Positions 56,882-64,000 of a DNA stretch of 64,000 bases are shown here, piece after piece. Position 1 is the first letter of the stretch, and the number at the start of each line of letters is the position of its first letter. This DNA is from Paenarthrobacter sp. PH39-S1 (GTDB lineage: Bacteria > Actinomycetota > Actinomycetes > Actinomycetales > Micrococcaceae). The notes beneath the pieces are model-generated. The model ran no database searches, had not been told where the DNA came from, and worked only from the letters and a program-made list of their open reading frames with translations. Made by a program: the position numbers and the translations under genes. The DNA lies in assembly GCF_030063245.1 (NCBI RefSeq), contig NZ_JASISR010000020.1, forward strand, positions 1 to 64,000, in the 5' to 3' direction.

Positions 56882-58279
56882 ATGAAATTTCCACACCACA
56901 ACGCACGTCGCCGGCGTCCGCAGGACGGGAAGACCCGGCTCGGGGCCCTGCTGGCGGGCGCCGCCGCCGTCACCCTTGCGCTGTCCGGCTGCGCCCCGGC
57001 TGCCAGCGGCGAAGGCGCCAAAGCCGACATCGTCGTGGCCATCGTCGCCAACCCGCAGATGAAGGACGCCATTTCCCTGCAGGACGACTTCAAAGCCAAG
57101 CACCCGGACGTTAACGTGAAATTCGTGACGCTGCCCGAGAATGAGGCCAGGGCCAAGATCACCGCATCCGTGGCCACCGGCGGCGGCGAGTTCGACGTCG
57201 TCATGATCTCCAACTACGAAACCCAGATGTGGGCGAAGAACGGCTGGATCGAGGACCTCCAGCCGATGGCCGATGCCACGTCCGGCTACGACACCGCGGA
57301 CTTCATCCCCACCATCAAGGATGCGCTCAGCTACAAGGGTGACATGTATTCGGTCCCGTTCTACGGGGAATCGTCCTTCCTGGTGTACCGCGAGGACCTG
57401 TTCAAGCAGGCCGGGCTGACCATGCCGGCGCACCCCACCTGGGCCGAAGTCAGTGCCCTGGCCCAGAAGCTCAACGACCCATCGAAGGACTTCGCCGGCA
57501 TCTGCCTGCGCGGGCTCGCTGGCTGGGGCGAGGTCATGGCGCCGCTGGACACCGTGATCAACACCTACGGCGGCCAATGGTTCGACAAGGACTGGAAGGC
57601 CAGGCTGGACTCGCCGCAGGTCAAGTCCGCCGTCACCGACTACGTGGACCTGCTGCAAACGGCTGGCCAGCCCGGCGCCGCAACCAGTGGCTACGGCGAC
57701 TGCATCACCCGCTACAGCCAGGGCAAGGCGGCCATGTGGTACGACGCCACGGCCATGGTCTCCAGCATTGAGGATCCCAGTTCCTCGCTGGTGGCGGGCA
57801 AGTCCGGGTACGCCCCGGCACCCGTGAAGGACACCAAGTCCGCCGGCTGGCTGTACAGCTGGTCGCTGGCCGTCCCGACCACCACCAAGCACAAGGCTGC
57901 GGCCTGGGACTTCATCTCCTGGATGACGAACAAGGACTACATCAAGCTGGTGGGCAACAAAATCGGCTGGGAGCGGGTACCCCCGGGGAGCCGCCAGTCC
58001 ACCTATGAAATCCCCGAGTACGCGAAGGTGGCGCAGGCCTATGCCAAGCCCACCCTGGATGCCATGTACTCGGCCACGCAGGAGACCAGCATGGTCAATC
58101 CCGTCCCCTACCCGGGCCTGCAGTTTGTGGGCATCCCCGAGTTCCAGGACCTGGGCACCCGGGTCAGTCAGCAGGTCTCGGCCGCGATTGCCGGACAAAA
58201 ATCCGTTGAAGACGCACTCAAGCAGGCGCAGCTCTATGCGGAATCCATTGCGCAGTCCTACGAACAAGGAGGAAAGTGA
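56882..58279 (+). CDS. Sugar/polyol ABC transporter substrate-binding lipoprotein
   Basis: A 465-residue family 1 solute-binding protein. A basic N-terminus (HHNARRRRPQDGK), hydrophobic stretch and lipobox LSGC (about residues 33-36) mark a lipoprotein. Seen: ASVATGGGEFDVVMISNYE, SYKGDMYSVPFYGESSFLVY and AAAWDFISWMTNKDYIKLV. This pattern is that of sorbitol/mannitol-type (SmoE-like) binding proteins. Start 56882 is preferred to a TTG at 56870; AAGGGG lies just upstream. Confidence 0.9.
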   Translation: MKFPHHNARRRRPQDGKTRLGALLAGAAAVTLALSGCAPAASGEGAKADIVVAIVANPQMKDAISLQDDFKAKHPDVNVKFVTLPENEARAKITASVATGGGEFDVVMISNYETQMWAKNGWIEDLQPMADATSGYDTADFIPTIKDALSYKGDMYSVPFYGESSFLVYREDLFKQAGLTMPAHPTWAEVSALAQKLNDPSKDFAGICLRGLAGWGEVMAPLDTVINTYGGQWFDKDWKARLDSPQVKSAVTDYVDLLQTAGQPGAATSGYGDCITRYSQGKAAMWYDATAMVSSIEDPSSSLVAGKSGYAPAPVKDTKSAGWLYSWSLAVPTTTKHKAAAWDFISWMTNKDYIKLVGNKIGWERVPPGSRQSTYEIPEYAKVAQAYAKPTLDAMYSATQETSMVNPVPYPGLQFVGIPEFQDLGTRVSQQVSAAIAGQKSVEDALKQAQLYAESIAQSYEQGGK

Positions 58280-59226
58280 TGGCCAGCACTCTCGTTGACC
58301 GGCACAATCTCAAACAACACAAGCTCAAGAATGCCACGAATGGAACCAGGCATTCCAAGGTGGAGGGCTGGCGCCGGCGCGGTCCCTTGCTGCCGGCCCT
58401 GGTCTTCACGATCATCGTCACTCAGCTGCCGTTCCTGGTCACCATCTGGTATTCGCTGCGCAACTGGAACCTGCTGCGTCCGGACGGCAACCAGTTCACC
58501 GGCCTGCAAAACTATGTGGACATCTTCCTGGACTCCACATTCCGCAGCTCCGCCCTGAACAGCATCATCATCACCCTGGGCTGCGTCTTTGCCGCCATGG
58601 TTCTGGGCATCATCTTCGCGCTCCTGCTCGACCGCAAGTTCCGCGGCCAGGGCGTGGTGCGCACCATGCTCATCACCCCGTTCCTGATCATGCCGGTGGC
58701 CGGTGCCACGCTTTGGAGCGTCTCCATGCTCAATCCAAGCTTCGGCCTGGTGAACTGGGTGATCTCCCTGGTGGGCATCCCGCCCGTGGACTGGACGTCG
58801 TCGTTCCCTGTGGTCTCCATCCTGATGGCCCTGGTCTGGCAGTGGACGCCGTTCACTATGCTGCTGGTGCTGGCCGGCCTGCAGTCGCAGCCCAAGGACG
58901 TGCTGGAAGCGGCGCAGATTGACGGCGCCAGCTGGGGCAAGACGTTCCTTTGGGTCACGCTCCCGCAATTGCGCCGCTACATTGAGCTCGGCGTCCTGCT
59001 CGGCACCATCTACGTGGTCAACACCTTCGACCAGATCTACCTGATGACCGCCGGCGGCCCCGGCACCGCCAGCGCCAACCTGCCGTTCTACATCTACCAA
59101 CGGGCTTTCCTGGGCTTCGACATCGGCCAGGCAGCCGCGATGGGTGTAGTGGTGGTCATCGCCACCATCATCATCGCCACGTTCGCCCTGCGCCTCATCT
59201 TCCGCAGCTTTGACACGAAGGACTAA
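58279..59226 (+). CDS. Polyol ABC transporter permease 1
   Basis: A 315-residue six-helix permease of the MalF type. Seen: FLVTIWYSLRNWNLL and the EAA loop EAAQIDGASWGKTFLWVTLP. The ATG overlaps the binding-protein stop (TGATG), and AAGGAGG lies five bases before it. Confidence 0.93.
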   Translation: MASTLVDRHNLKQHKLKNATNGTRHSKVEGWRRRGPLLPALVFTIIVTQLPFLVTIWYSLRNWNLLRPDGNQFTGLQNYVDIFLDSTFRSSALNSIIITLGCVFAAMVLGIIFALLLDRKFRGQGVVRTMLITPFLIMPVAGATLWSVSMLNPSFGLVNWVISLVGIPPVDWTSSFPVVSILMALVWQWTPFTMLLVLAGLQSQPKDVLEAAQIDGASWGKTFLWVTLPQLRRYIELGVLLGTIYVVNTFDQIYLMTAGGPGTASANLPFYIYQRAFLGFDIGQAAAMGVVVVIATIIIATFALRLIFRSFDTKD

Positions 59227-59229
59227 GCC

Positions 59230-60105
59230 GTGACCACCACCATGACCCCCCATTCCACCGCTCCGTCCGCCGAGCGGAGGTCCCGTGAAGCCCGACGGCG
59301 GCTCAGTGGTTCCGCGATCACCACCGGCACGTGGGTGCTGGCGTTCATCTTCTTCGCCCCGGTGATCTGGCTGGTGATGACGGCCTTCAAGCAGGAATCG
59401 GTGGCCGCCTCAAACCCGCCCGTCTTCTTCTTCGTGCCAACGTTCGACCAGTTTGCGGCCGTCCTGGGCAACGGAGCGGGCAGCTACTTCCTGAATTCGC
59501 TGATCGCCACCGGCGTGTCCACGGTCTTCGTGATCCTGCTGGCAGTGCCGGCGTCGTACGCGTTGAGCATCCGGCCGGTGAAGAAGACCCAGGACGTCCT
59601 GTTCTTCTTCATCTCCACCAAGATGCTGCCCGTGGTCGCCGTGATCATGCCCATCTACGTGATTGCCGGACAGATCAAGGCCCTGGACAACATCTGGACG
59701 CTGGTGGTGCTGTACACGGCCATGAACCTGCCCATCGCCGTGTGGATGATGCGCTCCTTCTTCCAGGAGGTCCCGGCCGAGGTTTTGGAGGCGGCCGCGA
59801 TGGACGGTGCCGGCCTGATCAAGACCCTGCGCACCATCCTGATGCCCATGGTCACGCCCGGCCTGGCCGCGACGGCCCTGATCTGCGTGATCTTTGCCTG
59901 GAACGAGTTTTTCTTCGCCCTGAACCTCACCGCCGCCAACGCGGCCACGGTGCCCGTTTTCCTGGTCTCGCAGATGACAAGCGAGGGCCTGTTCCTGGCC
60001 AAGCTGTCGGCGGCCTCCGTGCTGGCGTCGCTGCCGGTCGTGATTGCCGGCTGGGTGGCGCAAAAGCAGCTGGTGCGCGGCCTGTCCATGGGAGCGGTGA
60101 AATGA
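59230..60105 (+). CDS. Polyol ABC transporter permease 2
   Basis: A 291-residue MalG-type permease. Seen: APVIWLVMTAFKQES, MNLPIAVWMMRSFFQEVPAE and the EAA loop EAAAMDGAGLIKTLRTILMP. The start is a GTG three bases after the previous stop. No ATPase gene follows; such operons often share a general sugar ATPase (MsiK-like) encoded elsewhere. Confidence 0.93.
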   Translation: MTTTMTPHSTAPSAERRSREARRRLSGSAITTGTWVLAFIFFAPVIWLVMTAFKQESVAASNPPVFFFVPTFDQFAAVLGNGAGSYFLNSLIATGVSTVFVILLAVPASYALSIRPVKKTQDVLFFFISTKMLPVVAVIMPIYVIAGQIKALDNIWTLVVLYTAMNLPIAVWMMRSFFQEVPAEVLEAAAMDGAGLIKTLRTILMPMVTPGLAATALICVIFAWNEFFFALNLTAANAATVPVFLVSQMTSEGLFLAKLSAASVLASLPVVIAGWVAQKQLVRGLSMGAVK

Positions 60106-61124
60106 CGACGTCGATGAAGGTTGCGGTTCTCAGCGGTCCCTTCGATGCCGGTCACGGCAGCGTGCATGTCGAAGATCGCCCCATCCCGGTGCCAGGGCCC
60201 AAGGAGGTCCTGGTCCGGATCAAGTCAGTGGGCGTCTGCGGATCGGATACGCACTATTACCGGCACGGACGGATCGGTAACTATCTGGTGGACCGGCCCC
60301 TGGTGCTCGGCCATGAGCCCTCCGGTGTTATCGTGGCCCTCGGACCTGGAGTGCTGAACCTGGCCACCGGGCAGCGGGTGTCGCTGGAACCGGGGGTCCC
60401 GGAGCCGCTTTCCTCGCAGACGCTGGCCGGCCGCTACAACCTCGATCCCGGTGTGCGGTTCTTTGCCACCCCGCCGGTGGACGGTGTGTTCGCCGAGTAT
60501 GCCGTCCACCCCGCGGCGTTCTGCCACCCGGTGCCGGATTCCGTGTCCGACGACGCGGCCGCCTTGCTGGAGCCGCTGAGCGTTGCGATCGCCGCCGGCC
60601 GCGCGGGCAAGGTGGGGCTTGGCGACAAGGTGCTGGTGGCCGGTGCGGGCCCGATCGGTCTGCTGGCGGCGAAGGTCGCCCAGCTGGCCGGCGGCGTCGT
60701 CACCCTCACGGATGTCCGCGCCGAACGCCTGGAACTGGCGGCGCACTACGGTGCGTCGCATAGTTATCCGGCACGCGCGGCCCCGGCCACCGGGCCCGAA
60801 TTCGACGTCTTCATCGACGCAACCGGAGCGGAACCGGCGGTACTGGACGGACTGGCCCGGTTGGCTCCCCGGGGCCGGTGTGTCCTGGTTGGGATGGGAG
60901 CCGACACCATCGCCTTGCCGGTGCAGCTGGTGCAGGGCCGCGAACTCGTGATCACCGGAACGTTCCGTTATGCCAACACCTGGCCGGCGGCGATCGAACT
61001 GGCGGCAAGCTCCGCGGTGGACCTGGACGGACTGGTCACCTCGGTGCACGGGCTCGATGACGTGGAAGCGGCCTTGACCGTCGGAGCCACCCCCGGCGCA
61101 CTGAAGGCGGTAGTCCACCCCTGA
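60102..61124 (+). CDS. Sorbitol/xylitol dehydrogenase-like medium-chain dehydrogenase
   Basis: A 340-residue zinc-dependent MDR enzyme that oxidises a polyol with NAD. Catalytic zinc residues are in VGVCGSDTHYYRHGRIG and GHEPSGVI. The Rossmann motif is VAGAGPIGLLAAKVAQL. The structural-zinc loop is degenerate: the usual four cysteines between VSLEPGV and GRYNL are replaced (PEPLSSQTLA), as in mammalian sorbitol dehydrogenase. Its ATG overlaps the permease stop (ATGA), so it is the last gene of the operon. Confidence 0.9.
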   Translation: MTTSMKVAVLSGPFDAGHGSVHVEDRPIPVPGPKEVLVRIKSVGVCGSDTHYYRHGRIGNYLVDRPLVLGHEPSGVIVALGPGVLNLATGQRVSLEPGVPEPLSSQTLAGRYNLDPGVRFFATPPVDGVFAEYAVHPAAFCHPVPDSVSDDAAALLEPLSVAIAAGRAGKVGLGDKVLVAGAGPIGLLAAKVAQLAGGVVTLTDVRAERLELAAHYGASHSYPARAAPATGPEFDVFIDATGAEPAVLDGLARLAPRGRCVLVGMGADTIALPVQLVQGRELVITGTFRYANTWPAAIELAASSAVDLDGLVTSVHGLDDVEAALTVGATPGALKAVVHP

Positions 61125-61353
61125 CGCCAATTCAGCCAGGGTCCGCATGACCCGCACGTCTCTCATGACAAGCGCTGCACCGTCGGCCGGTGCCGCCGGT
61201 AAACGTTTGCGAAACAGGAACCAGCAGCCGGGACACGGTGTTCGCGGGGGAGCCGCTCATGGGACTGGGGCAGCATTTTCCGCGCGTTCTTGGCCGTGTG
61301 GATGCGGCGGCCAAGTGGCATCGGTTTGATGGTCGGGGAATGGTGCCCAGCAG

Positions 61354-62126
61354 GGTGAAGGCGTCGGTGAGGAAGAACCCAAGACTGTCCTGCTGAAACA
61401 CTTCGAAGAGATCAAAAGGGCGAACTTAATTGGGCAGCCTGCCGCGTCCAGCTCGAACCCCGTCACAACCGTGAAGACGCCATCGTTAACGTGCTCCATA
61501 GCCGCCTCATCGAAGTGCAAGCTCAGGTATCCCGCATCGAAAACCTTCGGCAGCGAACAGAAATGGTCGTCAATAGCGTTCGCTCGTTGGCAACGATGAC
61601 CAGCGAGAACCTACAGCGAGCGGATGTTCCGCGGGAAGAAGTTGGTCGTCTGACACGGGAAGAAACCCGAGAGGCTTTCCTCCGGCCACTCGATGGAACC
61701 GGCAGAACGGCCCGTTCGGATCTTGTAAACGCCGTAATGGACGACGTTGAGGGCTATCCATACATTGTGCAACTGTGGGGACATTGTGCAACTGTGGGGG
61801 CCGAACCCTGGGAAGAGGCGGAAGACATCACAACAGACTCCATGACTGCCAGCCTTCTAGTAGGACTCCGTGAGACTATCTTCAGGCGATTGGATCATGA
61901 CTTCTACTCTCCAACGATCGATTCCCTAACCCCTGCCGAACAACACCTACTGCAACTCACAGGGGATTGCGAGTATCCGCCGTTGCGAACCGCCGATATC
62001 CATCGGGTGACATCCCGCAAGCAGGGAAATGTCAATGTGCTCATGCGGCGGCTTGCAGACCAAGGTGTTGTTTACAGGCTTCAAAAGGGCACCTACGAAT
62101 ACACCGCACCGAAGCTCCACGAATAG
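61354..62126 (+). pseudogene. AAA ATPase relic (ORC/Cdc6-like ATP-binding protein)
   Basis: A first frame retains a Walker-A-adjacent segment (KTVLLKHFEEIKRANLIGQ); after a frame break near 61430 another frame continues with CRVQLEPRHNREDAIVNVLH, then EDVE-type strands (VMDDVEGYPYIVQLWGHCA) and a C-terminal winged helix (LTPAEQHLLQLTGDCEYPPL, VTSRKQGNVNVLMRRLADQG). This is the pattern of chromosomal ATP-binding proteins of unknown function. The P-loop start is degraded, so the gene is dead. Confidence 0.6.
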
Positions 62127-62309
62127 TTGATATGACGTAAATCGCGCGCCACCTGGAAGTGATTCTGACATCCTGCCAGCCGCAAACCGATGCCGTCCGC
62201 TAGTCTCACGAACACTGGTTGATGACACTCCCGCCGACTACCGCCAGCACCGGCCGTTGTAGGGGCAGATGTGACGACTCGCCGTTTAGTATCCGGCGGA
62301 CAGGACCGG

Positions 62310-62606
62310 TCAGCCGCCGGCCACGGACTGGATGATCATCAGCTCCTGCCCGGGCTGCACCTCGGTGTCCGTCCCGCGGAGCCGGCGGACGTCGTCGTGC
62401 CCCAGATAAATGTTAACGTAGCGGCGCAGCGCGCCCGTCTCATCGCGCACCCGCCGGTCGAAGACAGGAAACTGAGCACCGATCGTGTCCAGCAGCGCCG
62501 CCACGGACACCGCCCCCTCCACGGCGAGCAGGAGTTCTTCCCTCCCGCCGGTGAACGGGCGCAGCAGACTGGGGACACGCACCAGAACGTCCGCAGGCTC
62601 GGTCAT
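62310..62606 (-). CDS. MoaD/ThiS-like ubiquitin-fold protein
   Basis: A 98-residue beta-grasp protein: VLVRVPSLLRPFTGG, VAALLDTIGAQFP, and the C-terminal ...MIIQSVAGG with the Gly-Gly tail that is adenylated or thiocarboxylated in this superfamily. AGGA precedes the ATG. It follows the sialidase-fold gene by 12 bases on the same strand, a pairing seen in other Actinobacteria. Sulfur carriage for a cofactor is the usual role, but there is no Moa or Thi gene here. Confidence 0.85.
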   Translation of the reverse strand: MTEPADVLVRVPSLLRPFTGGREELLLAVEGAVSVAALLDTIGAQFPVFDRRVRDETGALRRYVNIYLGHDDVRRLRGTDTEVQPGQELMIIQSVAGG

Positions 62607-62618
62607 GGCATTCCTGGG

Positions 62619-63716
62619 TTAACCGGCGACGACGGCGGCACGGACACAGAGCACATCGGGCAGGTGAGAGGCGACTTCCGTAAACGTGGTGCCCTCATCC
62701 GCGCTGGCGTACACGGACCCGCCGCGTGTCCCGAAGTACACCCCTACAGGCTCTGCCGTATCCGTCGCGGCCGCATCTCGGAGGACTACGTTGTACTCGG
62801 ACTGCGGCAGGCCCGCATCCGCGCGGATCCAGCTGGCTCCGGCGTCGTCCGTGCGGTGCACCGCAAGCTTTCCGTCCGGCGGAATCCGCTCGCCGTCGGC
62901 CTTGATCGGGATCACCCAAGCGGTGCCGGAACGCCTCGGGTGCGACAGCATCACAAAACCGAAGTCCGCCGGCAGCCCGTCCGCAATGGAGGTCCAGCTG
63001 TCCGCATTGTCATCGGAGCGGTACACCCCGTGGTGATTCTGTGCGTAGAGCCGCTCCGGCTGTACGGCGTCGCGGGCGATCTTGTGCACACATTGGCCGA
63101 ACTCCGGCTGCGGATCCGGCATGAAATATGCCGAGATACCGTGGTTCCGGGCCTCCCATGATTCCCCGCCGTCGGTGCTCCGATAGACGCCTCCGGTGCT
63201 CATGGCGACATGGACCGTCTGCAGGTCCGCCGGGCTGGGCAGCACCGTATGCGCGGCCGCACCGCCGAAGCCCGCGCCCCACTGGGGCCGGTGCGGGTGG
63301 TCCCACAACCCGCGGTTGAGCTCAAAGTGCTCGCCGCCGTCGGTGGATTTCCAGACGGAGATCGGTTCGCAGCCCGCCCACACCACGCCCGGGCGGTCGG
63401 CGGAATCGGGCTGCAGCTGCCAGATGCGTTCCAACGCGGCCCCGGTGTCCGGCGGAAAGGCGATCGCAGCCTGCTCCGGCTCGGTCCAGTTGGCGCCGAA
63501 ATCATCCGAATGCACCACATTGGTTCCCCAGTGTTCGGAGCGTGCGGCCACTAGAATGCGCGTCCGGCCCCCCCGGGTGTCGATGCCGATGCCGGGAATC
63601 TCGTTCATCAGGAAATGCGGGCCGGTGAAATCCCAGGTCTTGCGGTCCTTGCTGGTGCCCACCCAGAGACCCTTTTTGGTGCCGATCGCCAAAACCACGC
63701 TCGCGTTGGTTGCCAT
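62619..63716 (-). CDS. Sialidase-fold (BNR/VPS10-like repeat) protein
   Basis: A 365-residue beta-propeller-like protein with Asp-box repeats (SxDxGxxW): KSTDGGEHFELN, RSTDGGESWEAR, RSDDNADSWTSI, RTDDAGASWIRA. Start 63716 is chosen from family N-termini. Such proteins are annotated as exo-alpha-sialidase, but the catalytic Arg triad cannot be confirmed and no signal peptide is seen, so it is probably cytoplasmic and not a true sialidase. Confidence 0.8.
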   Translation of the reverse strand: MATNASVVLAIGTKKGLWVGTSKDRKTWDFTGPHFLMNEIPGIGIDTRGGRTRILVAARSEHWGTNVVHSDDFGANWTEPEQAAIAFPPDTGAALERIWQLQPDSADRPGVVWAGCEPISVWKSTDGGEHFELNRGLWDHPHRPQWGAGFGGAAAHTVLPSPADLQTVHVAMSTGGVYRSTDGGESWEARNHGISAYFMPDPQPEFGQCVHKIARDAVQPERLYAQNHHGVYRSDDNADSWTSIADGLPADFGFVMLSHPRRSGTAWVIPIKADGERIPPDGKLAVHRTDDAGASWIRADAGLPQSEYNVVLRDAAATDTAEPVGVYFGTRGGSVYASADEGTTFTEVASHLPDVLCVRAAVVAG

Positions 63717-63832
63717 GCCCCCCATTCGACCACCGGGGAGGGCCCGACGCAACAGTTTTTTCGGTCCGGGTCAAAATCGGCTCAGGATCTGGCCCCGGGG
63801 CAAAAATTGCCGCGCGGCGGCACGTGCAGTTT

Positions 63833-64000
63833 TCAGGGGCAGATGTCCACATTCGACTGGCGGGAGTTCAGGGTTTCGGACCGGGTTTCGGGCAGCGTCT
63901 CCAGGTAGTTGGCGTGCTCCAGTTCCGGATGGCGGGGGCCGCGTAGTTCATCCAGCCTCACCAGCACCACCCCGGCCACGATCAGCGCCCCACCGAGCAG
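63833..64000 (-). CDS. EamA/DMT-type transporter, C-terminal part (runs off the window)
   Basis: The last 55 codons of a minus-strand gene whose 5' end lies beyond the window. LLGGALIVAGVVLVRLDELR is the final membrane helix and basic end typical of EamA drug/metabolite transporters, followed by a hydrophilic tail ending NSRQSNVDICP. Only the family can be given. Confidence 0.6.
   Translation of the reverse strand: MLGGALIVAGVVLVRLDELRGPRHPELEHANYLETLPETRSETLNSRQSNVDICP

Noticed and set aside
59331-60101. Long N-terminal extension of the polyol dehydrogenase frame through the second permease
   Set aside because: The extension is the shadow frame of the permease; the ATGA overlap at 60102 gives the real start.

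Overview
The window is a 64 kb chromosomal stretch of a high-GC Gram-positive bacterium. Gene content and style (PucR and SorC regulators, an actinobacterial hut cluster with HutF, polyol ABC transporter, DHA2-MarR fusion, DUF456, FUSC, WXG100-like proteins, ATGA and GTGA couplings, candidate leaderless starts) point to Actinobacteria, most likely Micrococcaceae close to Arthrobacter. The family call is an inference. No rRNA, tRNA, CRISPR array or intact transposase was seen.

Layout. 0-10 kb: a truncated PucR regulator gene, an MFS transporter, a GntR pseudogene, then a catabolic block (CaiB-type CoA-transferase, PucR regulator, GABA-type aminotransferase, glutaryl-CoA-dehydrogenase-like enzyme, aldehyde dehydrogenase) that fits 5-aminovalerate/glutarate degradation. 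10-15.6 kb: a DHA2 drug exporter fused to a MarR-like domain, short repeats, and decayed genes. 15.6-28 kb: the histidine utilisation region, hutH-hutU-hutI-hutF plus an M20 amidohydrolase where HutG would be expected. Facing it is an operon for an amino-acid ABC transporter (binding protein, permease, ATPase) and a HisC-like aminotransferase, followed by an IclR regulator. 28-35 kb: broken M48 protease and thioesterase genes, DUF456, Lrp/AsnC, MFS, Gfo/Idh/MocA, a double universal stress protein and an excisionase-like HTH protein.

35-44 kb: an AdeR-like PucR regulator divergent from ald, an aminotransferase, a branched-chain 2-oxo-acid dehydrogenase operon (E1alpha, E1beta, E2) and a second HisC-like aminotransferase. 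44-52.7 kb: a small membrane protein, a WXG100-like/alpha-beta hydrolase pair preceded by a 29-bp tandem repeat, purB, an SDR-MarR operon, a FUSC-type membrane protein and a decayed membrane protein/winged-helix pair. 52.7-61 kb: a polyol regulon (mannitol/arabitol dehydrogenase, xylulokinase, SorC regulator, ABC binding protein and two permeases, sorbitol-type dehydrogenase) with a shared TGCTCA/TGAGCA motif in its promoters. 61-64 kb: an AAA-ATPase relic, a MoaD/ThiS-like protein next to a sialidase-fold protein, and the end of an EamA transporter.

The strongest unusual signal is just upstream of the WXG100-like gene, on the minus strand. There, 29-bp repeats form a ladder of mini-ORFs (MAMAGKGQD), each with its own AGGA and each joined to the next by a TGATG stop/start overlap, ending on the gene's own ATG. 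A second theme is the number of broken genes (eight or nine), which suggests recent decay or uncorrected assembly errors.
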